From NCBI RefSeq assembly GCF_006364715.1, contig NZ_CP040984.1:496001-560000 (forward strand): a stretch of 64,000 nt of DNA, read 5' to 3'. Below the pieces are notes generated by a model that did not search any database, had not been told where the DNA came from, and saw only the letters and a list, made by a program, of their open reading frames with translations. This DNA is from Candidatus Methylopumilus planktonicus. GTDB taxonomy: Bacteria > Pseudomonadota > Gammaproteobacteria > Burkholderiales > Methylophilaceae. The translations under genes were made by a program, and so were the position numbers. Positions 21,190-31,335 of the stretch are shown piece after piece (position 1 is the first letter of the stretch; every line of letters starts with the position of its first letter).

Positions 21190-22485
21190 ATGAAAAGAAT
21201 GAATATAGGTTTATTAGGTATTGGCACAGTGGGGGGTGGTGTATTTGAGCTTTTAAAATCAAACATTACCGAAATACAGCGTAAGACAGCGACTGATATG
21301 AAAATTATCGCTGTGGCAGACAAGGATATTGCGCGCGCAAAAAAAATCGTAGGAAGCTTTATTGAAGTGACCGACGACCCATTTAAGTTAGTGGCGGATA
21401 AAGAGATCGATGTCATTGTTGAGCTTATTGGCGGAACAACCATTGCAAAAGATTTGATTATTAAAGCCATTGAAAATAAAAAACATGTCGTAACAGCAAA
21501 TAAAGCATTACTCGCAAATTTTGGCAATGAGCTATTCGAATTAGCCAAAAAGAATAATGTCACCTTAGCATTTGAAGCATCAGTAGCGGGTGGTATACCT
21601 ATTTTAAAATCAATTAGAGAAGGTTTAGCTGGAAATAAAATCGAGTGGGTCGCGGGTATTATTAATGGCACTACTAATTTTATTTTGACCGAGATGCGTG
21701 AAAAGGGTATTACATTTGCAGAGGCCTTATCTGAAGCACAGTCTTTAGGTTTCGCTGAATCAGATCCTACCTTTGATATTGAAGGTATTGATGCTGCACA
21801 TAAATTAACAATTCTTGCTGGATTGTCTTTTGGTATTCCAATGAGCTTAAAAGATGTTTATGTGGAAGGTATAACGACGCTTGAGCAAAAAGATATTCAA
21901 TACGCTGACGAATTGGGTTATCGCATTAAATTATTAGGCATCGCTAAGAAAAGAGATAAAGGTATTGAATTAAGAGTGCACCCAACTTTAATTCCAGAAA
22001 AACGTTTAATTGCTAATGTAAATGGCGTAATGAATGCCGTTGTTGTTAAAGGTAATATGATAGGGCCAACACTTTATTATGGGGCTGGTGCTGGAGCCCT
22101 TCCAACAGCAAGCTCAGTGGTTGCTGACCTTATTGATATTTCTAGATCATCTCATGTGCCACCTCATGGCTTCGAAGATAATAAGATTGATAAGATTCCC
22201 ATCTATAAAATTGATGATGCGATCAGCGGTTATTATTTAAGAATTAGAGTTTCAGATAAGCCAGGTGTTTTAGCTGAAATTACAAAATTATTTGGTGATA
22301 AGAAAATTTCAATTGATGCAATGCTTCAAAAAGAACCGAAAGAATATGAATCTGAAGCTGACATTGTCATATTAAGTCATTTAGCTGTTGAGAAAGATAT
22401 CAATGTTGTGATTCATTCTATTGAATCCTTGTCAGCTACTATTGGGAATGTTATTAAAATTAGATTAGAAGAGCTTAGTAAATAA
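21190..22485 (+). CDS. hom: Homoserine dehydrogenase
   Basis: The enzyme reduces aspartate semialdehyde to homoserine, the branch toward threonine and methionine. The 431-residue protein has the Rossmann motif GLLGIGTVGGGV at 8-19, ANKALLANFG, the catalytic region GIINGTTNFILTEM and DPTFDIEGIDAAHK, and a C-terminal ACT domain from about residue 348 (RIRVSDKPGVLAEITK), the usual feedback-sensing part. It lies 7 bases upstream of thrC, the next pathway gene but one. Confidence 0.98.
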   Translation: MKRMNIGLLGIGTVGGGVFELLKSNITEIQRKTATDMKIIAVADKDIARAKKIVGSFIEVTDDPFKLVADKEIDVIVELIGGTTIAKDLIIKAIENKKHVVTANKALLANFGNELFELAKKNNVTLAFEASVAGGIPILKSIREGLAGNKIEWVAGIINGTTNFILTEMREKGITFAEALSEAQSLGFAESDPTFDIEGIDAAHKLTILAGLSFGIPMSLKDVYVEGITTLEQKDIQYADELGYRIKLLGIAKKRDKGIELRVHPTLIPEKRLIANVNGVMNAVVVKGNMIGPTLYYGAGAGALPTASSVVADLIDISRSSHVPPHGFEDNKIDKIPIYKIDDAISGYYLRIRVSDKPGVLAEITKLFGDKKISIDAMLQKEPKEYESEADIVILSHLAVEKDINVVIHSIESLSATIGNVIKIRLEELSK

Positions 22486-22492
22486 AGGTTTT

Positions 22493-23917
22493 ATGAAATA
22501 TATTTCAACGCGTGGACAATCGAAACCACTTTCTTTTTCAGAGATTTTGTTAGGAGGTCTTGCCCCTGATGGCGGCTTGTACCTTCCAGAGACTTACCCA
22601 AAATTTTCAGCCCAAGATTTAAATAGCATGCAAAGCATGACCTATCCTGAGCTTGCTTTTCACATTATTTCTAAATTTATAGATGACATACCGAAAGATG
22701 ATTTAAAGGCGATTATCAATAAAACATATACAAAAGAAGTATATGCATTTTCAAGACCACAGCAAAAAGCTGATGACATTACACCTATTTTAAAGGTTCA
22801 AGATAACTTATATATTCTTTCACTTTCAAACGGACCCACACTGGCATTTAAAGATATTGCAATGCAGTTACTCGGTAATCTTTTTGAGTATGTGCTTCAA
22901 AAAGAAAATGCTGAAATTAATATTCTCGGGGCAACATCAGGGGATACAGGTTCAGCTGCAGAGTATGCAATGCGAGGTAAAAAAGGTATCAATGTCTTTA
23001 TGTTGTCACCTTACCAAAAAATGAGCCGTTTTCAAGCAGCCCAAATGTTTAGTATTCAGGATCCTAACATTTTTAATTTAAGTATCAAGGGTGTTTTTGA
23101 TGATTGCCAAGATATTGTAAAAGCCGTTTCTAATGACTTAAATTTTAAAAGAGATTTTAAAATTGGCGCGGTGAATTCAATTAATTGGGGAAGAATTTTA
23201 GCGCAGATCGTTTATTACTTTAAAGGGTATCTTGCTGTTGCAAAGAATAATGAAGAAGTCAGTTTTACAGTGCCTACAGGTAATTTTGGTAACATCTGTG
23301 CAGGCCATATTGCCCGCATGATGGGGCTTCCTATTAAGAGACTTGTGGTAGCTACAAACGAAAATAATGTTTTAGATGAATTCTTTAAGACAGGTATGTA
23401 TAAGCCGCGAGACTCACAGAATACCTTCCATACATCAAGCCCTTCCATGGACATATCCAAAGCATCAAATTTTGAACGTTTTATTTTTGATTTAATTGGA
23501 CGAGATAGTAAAAAGTTAAATGCATTATGGAAGTCAATCGATCAAGGTGGTAATTTTGATTTAAATCAAGAAGGTGTTTTTGAAAAAATCCAAGCTTTTG
23601 GTTTTACATCATCCTCAAGTACACATAAAGAACGTATTCACTATATTAAAGAAATCTTTAATCAATATAAAATTATTATCGATACACATACGGCAGATGG
23701 ATTTAAAGCGGCCTATGAGCATACAGACGAGAATGTCCCAATGATTGTTCTTGAGACAGCTTTGCCCACTAAATTTGAAGATTCTGTTGTAGAAGCGATA
23801 GGTCAAAAACCTGAAAGACCAGAATCATTAAAGCATTTAGAGGATCTTCCGCAAAAGTTTGAGATTTTTGATAATCAAGTGGATCAAGTTAAAAAATTCA
23901 TTAGGCAAAACGTTTAA
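22493..23917 (+). CDS. thrC: Threonine synthase
   Basis: Threonine synthase converts O-phosphohomoserine to threonine with PLP. The 474-residue protein begins [17 protein letters not shown], has the cofactor lysine K120 in [13 protein letters not shown] and the phosphate loop [14 protein letters not shown]. Length fits the long bacterial form. The preceding homoserine kinase step (thrB) is not encoded in this window. thyA begins four bases after the stop. Confidence 0.98.
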   Translation: MKYISTRGQSKPLSFSEILLGGLAPDGGLYLPETYPKFSAQDLNSMQSMTYPELAFHIISKFIDDIPKDDLKAIINKTYTKEVYAFSRPQQKADDITPILKVQDNLYILSLSNGPTLAFKDIAMQLLGNLFEYVLQKENAEINILGATSGDTGSAAEYAMRGKKGINVFMLSPYQKMSRFQAAQMFSIQDPNIFNLSIKGVFDDCQDIVKAVSNDLNFKRDFKIGAVNSINWGRILAQIVYYFKGYLAVAKNNEEVSFTVPTGNFGNICAGHIARMMGLPIKRLVVATNENNVLDEFFKTGMYKPRDSQNTFHTSSPSMDISKASNFERFIFDLIGRDSKKLNALWKSIDQGGNFDLNQEGVFEKIQAFGFTSSSSTHKERIHYIKEIFNQYKIIIDTHTADGFKAAYEHTDENVPMIVLETALPTKFEDSVVEAIGQKPERPESLKHLEDLPQKFEIFDNQVDQVKKFIRQNV

Positions 23918-23921
23918 GACC

Positions 23922-24716
23922 ATGAAGCAATATTTAGACTTACTGAATCACGTTAAAAATCATGGTGACGTCAAACATGACCGAACAGGCACAGGGACTA
24001 TGTCTGTGTTTGGCTATCAAATGCGTTATGACTTATCAAAAGGCTTTCCTCTACTCACTACTAAAAAAGTCCACTTAAAGTCAATTATTCATGAGCTTTT
24101 ATGGTTTTTAAGTGGCAGCACAAATATTAAGTACTTAAAAGATCATGGTGTGAGCATTTGGGATGAATGGGCTGATGAAAATGGTAATTTAGGCCCTGTC
24201 TATGGCTTCCAATGGAGAAGCTGGCCTACATCTGACGGAAAGCATATTGATCAAATTACAGATCTCATTGAATCGATCAAAAAGAATCCAGACTCAAGGA
24301 GACTCATTGTGTCTGCTTGGAACGTTTCGGAAATTTCTAAAATGAAATTACCCCCTTGCCATGCATTTTTCCAATTTTATGTTTCGAATGGCAAGTTATC
24401 TTGTCAGCTTTATCAAAGAAGCGCAGATATATTTCTGGGTGTCCCTTTCAATATAGCTTCTTATGCACTCCTTACGATGATGGTAGCGCAAGTATGCTCA
24501 TTAGAGCTTGGTGATTTTGTGCACACATTAGGTGATGCTCATATTTACTCTAATCATATGGAGCAAGTGAATGAACAATTATCAAGAACACCTAAAACTT
24601 TACCTCGCATGAAAATTAATCCTGAAGTTAAAAGTATTTTTGATTTTAAATTCGAAGATTTTGTTTTAGAAGATTATGAACCTGATCCCGCGATTAAAGC
24701 GCCTGTCGCAGTCTAG
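23922..24716 (+). CDS. thyA: Thymidylate synthase
   Basis: ThyA methylates dUMP to dTMP with methylene-tetrahydrofolate. The start is the ATG at 23922, giving [15 protein letters not shown] and a length of 264 residues, equal to E. coli ThyA; an in-frame upstream ATG at 23859 lies inside thrC and adds residues unlike the family. The catalytic cysteine is C146 in [12 protein letters not shown], and the folate/dUMP site [13 protein letters not shown] is intact. Its TAG stop overlaps the GTG start of folA. Confidence 0.98.
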   Translation: MKQYLDLLNHVKNHGDVKHDRTGTGTMSVFGYQMRYDLSKGFPLLTTKKVHLKSIIHELLWFLSGSTNIKYLKDHGVSIWDEWADENGNLGPVYGFQWRSWPTSDGKHIDQITDLIESIKKNPDSRRLIVSAWNVSEISKMKLPPCHAFFQFYVSNGKLSCQLYQRSADIFLGVPFNIASYALLTMMVAQVCSLELGDFVHTLGDAHIYSNHMEQVNEQLSRTPKTLPRMKINPEVKSIFDFKFEDFVLEDYEPDPAIKAPVAV

Positions 24717-25204
24717 TGTTTAGGTTATCTATTATTGTTGCAATGAGTTCTAACCATGTCATTGGTGTCAACAACACCTTGCCATGGCATTTAACTGAAG
24801 ATCTAAAGCATTTTAAATCTTTAACAACAGGCCATACCATTATCATGGGTCGAAAGACATATGAGTCTATTGGCCGTCCTCTTCCTCACCGACGAAATAT
24901 CGTAATTAGTCGAGATACTGAAACGACTTATGAGGGTGTTGAAGTTGTTCACAGCATCGAGGATGCTTTTTCTATTTCAAAGAATGATAACGAAGTCTTT
25001 GTTATTGGCGGTTCAAATATATATAAACAAGCGCTAGACTTAGTCGATCATCTGTATGTTACTGAGATTAAGAAAAGCTTTACAGGAGATGCTTTTTTCC
25101 CTGAGATTGATAAAGAAAAATGGACTGAATTTTCAAGAGAAGATCATGTGACAGCCGATGGCCTTGAGTTTTCTTTTGTAAGTTACCAAAAAAATACTAA
25201 ATAG
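24716..25204 (+). CDS. folA: Dihydrofolate reductase
   Basis: FolA regenerates tetrahydrofolate after the ThyA reaction. The 162-residue protein shows IGVNNTLPWHLTEDLKHF with the active-site acid in place, TIIMGRKTYESIG for NADPH binding, and FVIGGSNIYKQAL. The start is a GTG at 24716 that shares its G with the thyA TAG stop (TAGTG), a strong sign of coupling. Its 3' end overlaps the convergent decarboxylase gene by eight bases. Confidence 0.97.
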   Translation: MFRLSIIVAMSSNHVIGVNNTLPWHLTEDLKHFKSLTTGHTIIMGRKTYESIGRPLPHRRNIVISRDTETTYEGVEVVHSIEDAFSISKNDNEVFVIGGSNIYKQALDLVDHLYVTEIKKSFTGDAFFPEIDKEKWTEFSREDHVTADGLEFSFVSYQKNTK

Positions 25205-27437
25205 AAACACAGTCTACAAAGTAGTGCGCTTTGCCATCAATCTTTTGTTTCACTAATCCATGATTGTCTGTTTCGAATCCAGGAAATTTTTCATTAAAAT
25301 CTCTCGCAAACTTTAAATAGTTCACAATAATATTATTAAAGCGCTCGCCAGGAATTAAAAGTGGTATGCCAGGCGGATAAGGAGTGAGTAGAACTGCTGT
25401 AATTCTGCCCTCTAGATCATCAATCGCTACACGTTCAATTTCTTTATGGGCCATTTTTGCAAATGCATCTGCAGGTTTCATTGCGGGTACCATATCCGAG
25501 AGATACATTTCTGTTGTAAGTCTTGCAATATTATGTTTTTTGTAAATTTCATGAATTTGTGTACATAAATCTCTAAGTCCGATGCGCTCATAACTTGGTT
25601 GTTTCTGAATAAACTCAGGCAACACTTTCCATAAAGGTTGATTCTTGTCGTAATCGTCTTTGAATTGCTGAAGAGCAGCAACAAGTGTATTCCAGCGACC
25701 CTTAGTGATACCAATCGTAAACATAATAAAGAATGAGTAGAGCCCAGTTTTTTCAACAATAACTCCATGCTCTGCCAAATACTTTGTAACAATAGATGCG
25801 GGTATCCCAAACTCTAAAGAAAACTCTCCATCAACATTAAGTCCTGGAGTAATAATAGTTGCTTTAATAGGATCAAGCATATTGAAGCCATCAGCGAGAT
25901 CACCAAAGCCATGCCAATGATCATTAGCATTTAACATCCAAGCATCTCTATCTTCAAGACCTTCATCTGATAAATCGTTAGGGCCCCAAACTTTAAACCA
26001 CCAGTCAGATCCCCATTCAATATCTACTTTTCGCATAGCGCGTCTAAAGTCTAGCGCTTCCATTAATGACTCTTCAACAAGAGCCTTGCCCCCAGGTTCT
26101 TCCATCATTGCCGCTGCAACATCGCAACTTGCAATAATTGAATATTGTGGACTGGTAGAGCTGTGCATAAGAAATGATTCATTAAAGACTTCACGATCGA
26201 GTTTATTTTTTTCTGCATCTTGGACGAGAATTTGAGATGCTTGACTTAACCCTGCTAAAAGTTTGTGTGTCGATTGTGTTGAGAAGATTAAGCTATCTTT
26301 GCAGCGCGGACGATCAGCACCAATTGCATGATAATCACCATAAAAATCGTGAAATGTTGCATGAGGCAACCAAGCTTCATCGAAATGAAGTGTGTCAATT
26401 TTTCCATCTAACATTTCTTTAATCTCTTCAACGTTATAAAGAATGCCATCATAAGTGGATTGTGTAATGGTCAATACACGAGGTTTATCTTTTTTGTTAG
26501 TGATGAATGGATTTTTTTGAATTTTATCTTGAATATTTTTCCATTCAAATTCTTTTTTAGGAATAGGGCCAATAATACCGAAGTGATTTCGAGTTGGCAT
26601 TAAGAAGATTGGAATAGCGCCTGTCATAATAATAGAATGCAGTACTGATTTATGACAATTACGATCAACAATTACAATATCACCAGGAGCAACTGTTGAA
26701 TGCCAAACCATCTTGTTCGATGTCGATGTACCGTTTGTAACAAAGTATAGATGATCAGAATTGTAGATTCGCGCTGCATTTCTCTCTGAAGCACCTACAG
26801 GGCCTGTATGGTCGAGTAACTGTCCTAACTCGTCAACTGCATTGCATACATCAGCTCGCAGCATATTTTCACCGAAGAATTGGTGAAACATTTGACCAAC
26901 AGGTGATTTTAGAAAAGCTACACCACCTGAGTGGCCAGGGCAATGCCATGAATAAGATCCGTCACCTGCATAATGAGTGAGTGCTTTAAAAAATGGCGGG
27001 GCTAGGCTATCTAGATATGTTCTTGCTTCTCGGACAATATAGCGCGCAACGAATTCTGGCGTATCCTCGTGCATATGAATAAAGCCATTTAACTCTCTTA
27101 AAATTTCATTTGGGATGTGACGACTTGTTCTAGTTTCACCGTGTAGAAATATTGGAATTTCTTCGTTGCGATATCTTATTTCATCTACGAAATTTTTTAA
27201 TTGCTGAAGTGCGGTTTGATTTTCTTCGACAAATTCTTCATCATCAATCGATAGAATAAACGCAGAAGCTCGACTTTGTTGTTGAGCAAATGATGTTAAG
27301 TCACCGTAACTTGTAACACCTAGTACCTCAAAATTTTCTTTCTCGATCGCTTTTGCTAAAACTCTAATACCAAGTCCTGACGAATTTTCGGATTTAAAGT
27401 CTTCATCAATGATGACTACGGGAAAGTTAAATTTCAT
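25197..27437 (-). CDS. Orn/Lys/Arg decarboxylase family protein
   Basis: A 746-residue PLP decarboxylase of the large, biodegradative-type family (AdiA/LdcI/SpeC/SpeF). The N-terminal receiver-like wing domain covers about residues 1-130; the major domain has SWHCPGHSGGVAF near 163, the FVTNGTSTSNKMV block, HFDEAWLPHA, and the cofactor lysine K392 in STQSTHKLLAG. Substrate cannot be fixed from sequence; arginine or lysine is likely from length. No amino-acid/amine antiporter lies beside it, which suggests polyamine synthesis more than acid resistance. dcd is 9 bases upstream. Confidence 0.92.
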   Translation of the reverse strand: MKFNFPVVIIDEDFKSENSSGLGIRVLAKAIEKENFEVLGVTSYGDLTSFAQQQSRASAFILSIDDEEFVEENQTALQQLKNFVDEIRYRNEEIPIFLHGETRTSRHIPNEILRELNGFIHMHEDTPEFVARYIVREARTYLDSLAPPFFKALTHYAGDGSYSWHCPGHSGGVAFLKSPVGQMFHQFFGENMLRADVCNAVDELGQLLDHTGPVGASERNAARIYNSDHLYFVTNGTSTSNKMVWHSTVAPGDIVIVDRNCHKSVLHSIIMTGAIPIFLMPTRNHFGIIGPIPKKEFEWKNIQDKIQKNPFITNKKDKPRVLTITQSTYDGILYNVEEIKEMLDGKIDTLHFDEAWLPHATFHDFYGDYHAIGADRPRCKDSLIFSTQSTHKLLAGLSQASQILVQDAEKNKLDREVFNESFLMHSSTSPQYSIIASCDVAAAMMEEPGGKALVEESLMEALDFRRAMRKVDIEWGSDWWFKVWGPNDLSDEGLEDRDAWMLNANDHWHGFGDLADGFNMLDPIKATIITPGLNVDGEFSLEFGIPASIVTKYLAEHGVIVEKTGLYSFFIMFTIGITKGRWNTLVAALQQFKDDYDKNQPLWKVLPEFIQKQPSYERIGLRDLCTQIHEIYKKHNIARLTTEMYLSDMVPAMKPADAFAKMAHKEIERVAIDDLEGRITAVLLTPYPPGIPLLIPGERFNNIIVNYLKFARDFNEKFPGFETDNHGLVKQKIDGKAHYFVDCVSI

Positions 27438-27446
27438 GTTAACCCT

Positions 27447-28013
27447 TTATATTTTAGGTAATGTTACTCCTACTTGGCCTTGGTATTTTCCACCACGATC
27501 CTTGTAGGATGTTTCACATACTTCATCGGACTCAAAGAATAGCACTTGAGCGCAACCTTCGCCTGCATAAATTTTTGCTGGAAGGGGGGTTGTATTGCTA
27601 AATTCTAAAGTTACATAACCTTCCCATTCTGGTTCGAAGGGGGTCACGTTCACAATAATGCCGCATCGGGCATATGTTGATTTACCTAAGCATATAGTGA
27701 GCACACTTCTTGGGATTCTGAAATACTCAACAGTTCTTGCAAGTGCGAATGAGTTAGGCGGAATGATGCAATAATCACCGTTAAATTCAACAAATGAATT
27801 AGGATCGAAATTTTTTGGGTCTACTATAGTGCTATTAATGTTGGTAAATACTTTAAATTCATTAGCGCAACGAATGTCATACCCATAGCTGGATGCGCCA
27901 TAAGACACAATTTTTTGATTATCTTTCTCGCGAATAAGCTTAGGCTCAAATGGCTCAATCATGCCATGTTCTTCAGCCATCTTTCTTATCCATTTATCTG
28001 ATTTTATCGTCAT
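27447..28013 (-). CDS. dcd: dCTP deaminase
   Basis: Dcd deaminates dCTP to dUTP, feeding dUMP to ThyA. The 188-residue trimeric dUTPase-fold protein starts [21 protein letters not shown] and has the conserved [34 protein letters not shown] and [18 protein letters not shown] blocks, all typical of Dcd. It lies downstream of zwf beyond an intrinsic terminator, so it probably has its own promoter. Confidence 0.97.
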   Translation of the reverse strand: MTIKSDKWIRKMAEEHGMIEPFEPKLIREKDNQKIVSYGASSYGYDIRCANEFKVFTNINSTIVDPKNFDPNSFVEFNGDYCIIPPNSFALARTVEYFRIPRSVLTICLGKSTYARCGIIVNVTPFEPEWEGYVTLEFSNTTPLPAKIYAGEGCAQVLFFESDEVCETSYKDRGGKYQGQVGVTLPKI

Positions 28014-28027
28014 AATTTTCTTGTCTT

Positions 28028-28072
28028 AAAAAAGAAAAATCCCGTTTGCACAATCTTGACGCTACGGGATTT
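28028..28072 (-). terminator. Rho-independent terminator downstream of zwf
   Basis: On the minus strand AAATCCCGT pairs perfectly with ACGGGATTT (28072-28037), with an 18-base loop, and is followed by TTCTTTTTTT. It lies 24 bases past the zwf stop and ends about 15 bases before the dcd start. The long loop is unusual, but stem and T run are clear. Confidence 0.75.
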
Positions 28073-28095
28073 CCAATAATTTAAATTTTATTACT

Positions 28096-29571
28096 TTAGA
28101 GCTTATTTTCACCGATTTCAATACTCTGACGCCAAAATTGTTCAGGCTTGTCAAAAATGATTTTGGATTCAGCAGGGTCAGGACTTCCAGCAGGGTAGGT
28201 AAAAACCGGGCTCTTATCTTCATTCCAGGCTTTAATCACAGGATCAAGGAGCCTCCAGGATGCTTCTACCTCGTTAATATGCAAGTATAACGATTGATCA
28301 CCCTGCATGAGATTTAGGAGAAGTGACTCGTAAGCATCTACACTTTCATCACCTGTAATTCTATTCGGAGCATCCATAGCGACTGTTCTTACTTTAGTAT
28401 CGAGTCCGGGAATTTTCGTTTGAATTTCAAAGCGAGTAAATTCTTTAGGTTGAATACTAATGACGAGCCAGTTATCGGCTTGATCGGGAAGTGAAAGGGG
28501 TGATTTTTTAAATTTAATCGCTATAGCAGTATCAGATGCGTGAAGACGTTTTGCTGTCCGGACATAGATAGGTACACCCTTCCATCTCGGTGTGTTGATG
28601 TAGAACTTCAGTGCTGCATAAGTTTCAACCACACTTGTCGGATCTTCTAATTCTTCTAAGTAGCCTTTCACTTCCTCACCATTGACTTTTCCGCGTCCAT
28701 ACTGTGCTTTAAAAGTGTGTTTTTTAAGCTCATCAAGTGGAATGGGTGTAATCGATTCAAGCACCTTAATTTTTTCAGCACGTATATGTTCAGGGCTTAA
28801 TGTTAATGGTATTTCCATCGTGGTTAATGCAAGCATTTGCATAAGATGACTTTGAATCATATCTCTTAGGGCACCTGTCGCATCATAAAATTTAGTTCTC
28901 TCGCCGACACCAAGCGTTTCATTATTAGTAATTTGGATATGATCAATGTGTTCATGTGTCCAAAGTGGATCAAATATATGATTTGCAAAGCGGGTCAGCA
29001 GAATATTTTGTAATGCAGATTTGCCAAGGTAATGATCGATACGATAAATTTGTGTTTCTTTTAAATGCTTTGTAATTGATTTTTGAAGTGCTTGTGCTGT
29101 TTCTAAGTTAGTGCCAAATGGTTTTTCAATAACAACACGACGCCAGGCTTTGCTTTCATCTGTTAAGCCAACGCCTGCAAGTAAATCAACAATAGACGCA
29201 AAGTCAGATGGTCTAACGGATAAAAAGAAAGCTAAATTTTGTGGGAAAGTTGATGCATCAGAAAGTCTTTCGCTAAGCCGTTTAAAAGCATTTTCATCAT
29301 CAGGAGGATTCGCGTGATAAAAATTTCTAGCAATAAAACGGTCAAAAACTTTTGCGTCATAATTTTTTTTAAATTTAATATCAAGCATCGACTTGATGTC
29401 ATCTCGCCATGCTGATTCTTTAACGTCAGATCTTCCAACAGAGAGAATTTTTATTTTTTCAGGGAGTCTACCTAGAGAATCAAGCCTAAAAAGACCTGGA
29501 ATAAGTTTTATTCTAGAAAGGTTTCCGCTTGCACCGAAGAGGACTAGGGTGCAGTCATCAATTTTTGTCAT
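28096..29571 (-). CDS. zwf: Glucose-6-phosphate 1-dehydrogenase
   Basis: Zwf oxidises glucose 6-phosphate to 6-phosphogluconolactone. The 491-residue protein has the coenzyme motif FGASGNLSRIKL at 12-23 (with Asn where many relatives have Asp), the substrate and catalytic block RIDHYLGKSALQN near 177, and EKPFGTNLETAQ. In RuMP-cycle methylotrophs it opens the cyclic route that oxidises formaldehyde to CO2 and makes NAD(P)H. It follows gnd by 24 bases on the same strand, and pgl is divergent from the pair. Confidence 0.98.
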   Translation of the reverse strand: MTKIDDCTLVLFGASGNLSRIKLIPGLFRLDSLGRLPEKIKILSVGRSDVKESAWRDDIKSMLDIKFKKNYDAKVFDRFIARNFYHANPPDDENAFKRLSERLSDASTFPQNLAFFLSVRPSDFASIVDLLAGVGLTDESKAWRRVVIEKPFGTNLETAQALQKSITKHLKETQIYRIDHYLGKSALQNILLTRFANHIFDPLWTHEHIDHIQITNNETLGVGERTKFYDATGALRDMIQSHLMQMLALTTMEIPLTLSPEHIRAEKIKVLESITPIPLDELKKHTFKAQYGRGKVNGEEVKGYLEELEDPTSVVETYAALKFYINTPRWKGVPIYVRTAKRLHASDTAIAIKFKKSPLSLPDQADNWLVISIQPKEFTRFEIQTKIPGLDTKVRTVAMDAPNRITGDESVDAYESLLLNLMQGDQSLYLHINEVEASWRLLDPVIKAWNEDKSPVFTYPAGSPDPAESKIIFDKPEQFWRQSIEIGENKL

Positions 29572-29595
29572 AGATAATTTGAGATGATATAAAAG

Positions 29596-30504
29596 TTATT
29601 TAGTTTTTTTTACTACATGACCACCAAATGCATTACGCATAACTGATAGCAATCTATAACCATAACCTTGTTTTTCTTGGCTTCTGAATCTTACTTGTAA
29701 TGCAAGCGTCAGCACAGGTGTTGGAATACCTTGCTCGATGGATTCAACAACAGTCCATCTGCCTTCACCTGAGTCAGCGACATAAGGAGCAACTTCATCG
29801 AGTGTTTGATCTTCTTTAAGGGCGTCTGCGGTTAAATCTAACAACCAGCTTCTTACCACTGAGCCATGTTTCCATAATTCTGTAATTTGCGCTAAATCGA
29901 GTTTAAATTCACTTTTCCCTTTAAGGAGTTCAAGGCCTTCAGCAAATGATTCCATCATGCCGTATTCGATACCATTGTGAATCATTTTAGTGAAGTGACC
30001 CGAACCTACAGGACCTACATGAGCCCAGCCACGATCTTCGTGCGCCAATGCTTGGAGAATAGGTTTCATGGTTGCTGCAACTTCTTCTTTTGCCCCTACC
30101 ATTAAGCAGTAGCCATTTGCTAAACCCCAAACGCCTCCTGATGTTCCACAGTCCATAAAGCCAATACCTTTTTCTTCAAGGAATTTACCGATACGCTGAG
30201 AATCTTTGTAATTTGAATTACCACCATCAATAATAATGTCGCCTTTATTGAGCATGGGGATGAGTTCATTGATTTGCTCTTCGGTAGGGTTACCTGCTGG
30301 CACCATAAGCCATACGATTTTTTGACCGTCTAATTTTGTTAAAGCATCAGCAACTGAAGTTGCACCAATCATTTTTGCTTTTTCTTCTAGCATTTTTACA
30401 ACTTCTGCACTTCGGTCAAAGCCTACAACAGAAATACCTTTTTGAATGAGACGAGTAGCCATATTGCCACCCATTTTTCCGAGACCAATCATTGCTAATT
30501 TCAT
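29596..30504 (-). CDS. gnd: 6-phosphogluconate dehydrogenase, decarboxylating (short type)
   Basis: The enzyme decarboxylates 6-phosphogluconate to ribulose 5-phosphate. At 302 residues it is the short class, often NAD-preferring, not the 470-residue form. Motifs: nucleotide site GLGKMGGNMATRLI at 7-20 followed by FDRS (a pattern without the arginine common in strict NADP enzymes), GTSGGVWGLANGYC, and the catalytic lysine in HFTKMIHNGIEYG. It directly precedes zwf, so both oxidative steps are co-expressed. The cofactor preference is inferred. Confidence 0.95.
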   Translation of the reverse strand: MKLAMIGLGKMGGNMATRLIQKGISVVGFDRSAEVVKMLEEKAKMIGATSVADALTKLDGQKIVWLMVPAGNPTEEQINELIPMLNKGDIIIDGGNSNYKDSQRIGKFLEEKGIGFMDCGTSGGVWGLANGYCLMVGAKEEVAATMKPILQALAHEDRGWAHVGPVGSGHFTKMIHNGIEYGMMESFAEGLELLKGKSEFKLDLAQITELWKHGSVVRSWLLDLTADALKEDQTLDEVAPYVADSGEGRWTVVESIEQGIPTPVLTLALQVRFRSQEKQGYGYRLLSVMRNAFGGHVVKKTK

Positions 30505-30537
30505 TTTTTTACCTTTTTATGGAAGATTTGTCATTAC

Positions 30538-30554
30538 TTAATCTTTTGGATTAA
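30538..30554. promoter_or_regulatory. Perfect inverted repeat in the gnd/pgl divergent promoter region
   Basis: TTAATC-TTTTG-GATTAA lies 34 bases upstream of gnd and 104 bases upstream of pgl. A palindrome in this position could be an operator for the whole oxidative pentose phosphate set. It does not match the known HexR consensus closely, so no regulator is named. Confidence 0.3.
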
Positions 30555-30657
30555 AGCAAATTAGTTTAAAGTGCGATACAAGTTAAATTATATCAAACGC
30601 AAGCCCCTTCAAGGAATTGATTTCGATATAAAATCTTCATTATTTTGAAAGATTTTC

Positions 30658-31335
30658 ATGAGTTTAAAAAATACTAAATGGCAATCATTTGAAAGCCAAG
30701 TTTCCCTTGATCAGGCAGCTATGGATAGGGTTGAAAGGCTTGCTGAGGCTTCAATTAAAGCACGAGGTCAATTCCATCTTGTATTGGCAGGAGGCTCAAC
30801 ACCTAAAAACGTCTATACACTGCTTAAAAACATCAGCGCAGACTGGCATAAATGGCAGATCTACTTTGGCGATGAGCGTTGTCTAGAACCAAATCACCAA
30901 GAGCGAAACAGCACTATGGCGTTTGAAGCATGGCTTAATCATGTCGATATACCTGCGCAAAACATTCACGTGATTCCTGCTGAACTTGGACCGGTTGAGG
31001 GTGCTCATTTATACAATAAGACATTAAGCCAGCTAGGTGATTTTGATTTGGTTCTTTTAGGGCTTGGCGAAGACGCCCATACTGCAAGCTTATTTCCCGG
31101 GCATAGCTGGGATAACAGTTTAGATGCTTTAGCGGTCTTTGATGCACCTAAACCACCCTCATTAAGAATATCAATGTCTCCTGCACGTTTAAGCCGATCT
31201 AAATCTGTACTTTTTTTAGTAAGCGGAATAGAAAAACAAACGGCGATAAATCAATGGAAGGCAGGAGATGCAATACCCGCAAGTACTGTCACTTGCAATG
31301 ATGGTGTAGATGTATTTTGTTTTAACGTAAGCTAG
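30658..31335 (+). CDS. pgl: 6-phosphogluconolactonase
   Basis: Pgl hydrolyses the lactone made by Zwf. The 225-residue protein has LVLAGGSTPKNVYTLL near 41, the YFGDERCLEPNHQERNS block near 68, and LGLGEDAHTASLFPG near 134, all diagnostic of the DevB/Pgl family. It is divergent from gnd-zwf, so the three steps from glucose 6-phosphate to ribulose 5-phosphate are together. A TATAAA at 30633-30638 is a plausible -10. Its stop shares CTAG with that of apbC. Confidence 0.96.
   Translation: MSLKNTKWQSFESQVSLDQAAMDRVERLAEASIKARGQFHLVLAGGSTPKNVYTLLKNISADWHKWQIYFGDERCLEPNHQERNSTMAFEAWLNHVDIPAQNIHVIPAELGPVEGAHLYNKTLSQLGDFDLVLLGLGEDAHTASLFPGHSWDNSLDALAVFDAPKPPSLRISMSPARLSRSKSVLFLVSGIEKQTAINQWKAGDAIPASTVTCNDGVDVFCFNVS

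Noticed and set aside
21120..21671. A 183-codon open frame antisense to hom
   Set aside because: Its product is a low-complexity Ser/Ile/Phe-rich string created by the codon pattern of hom, which is clearly the real gene.
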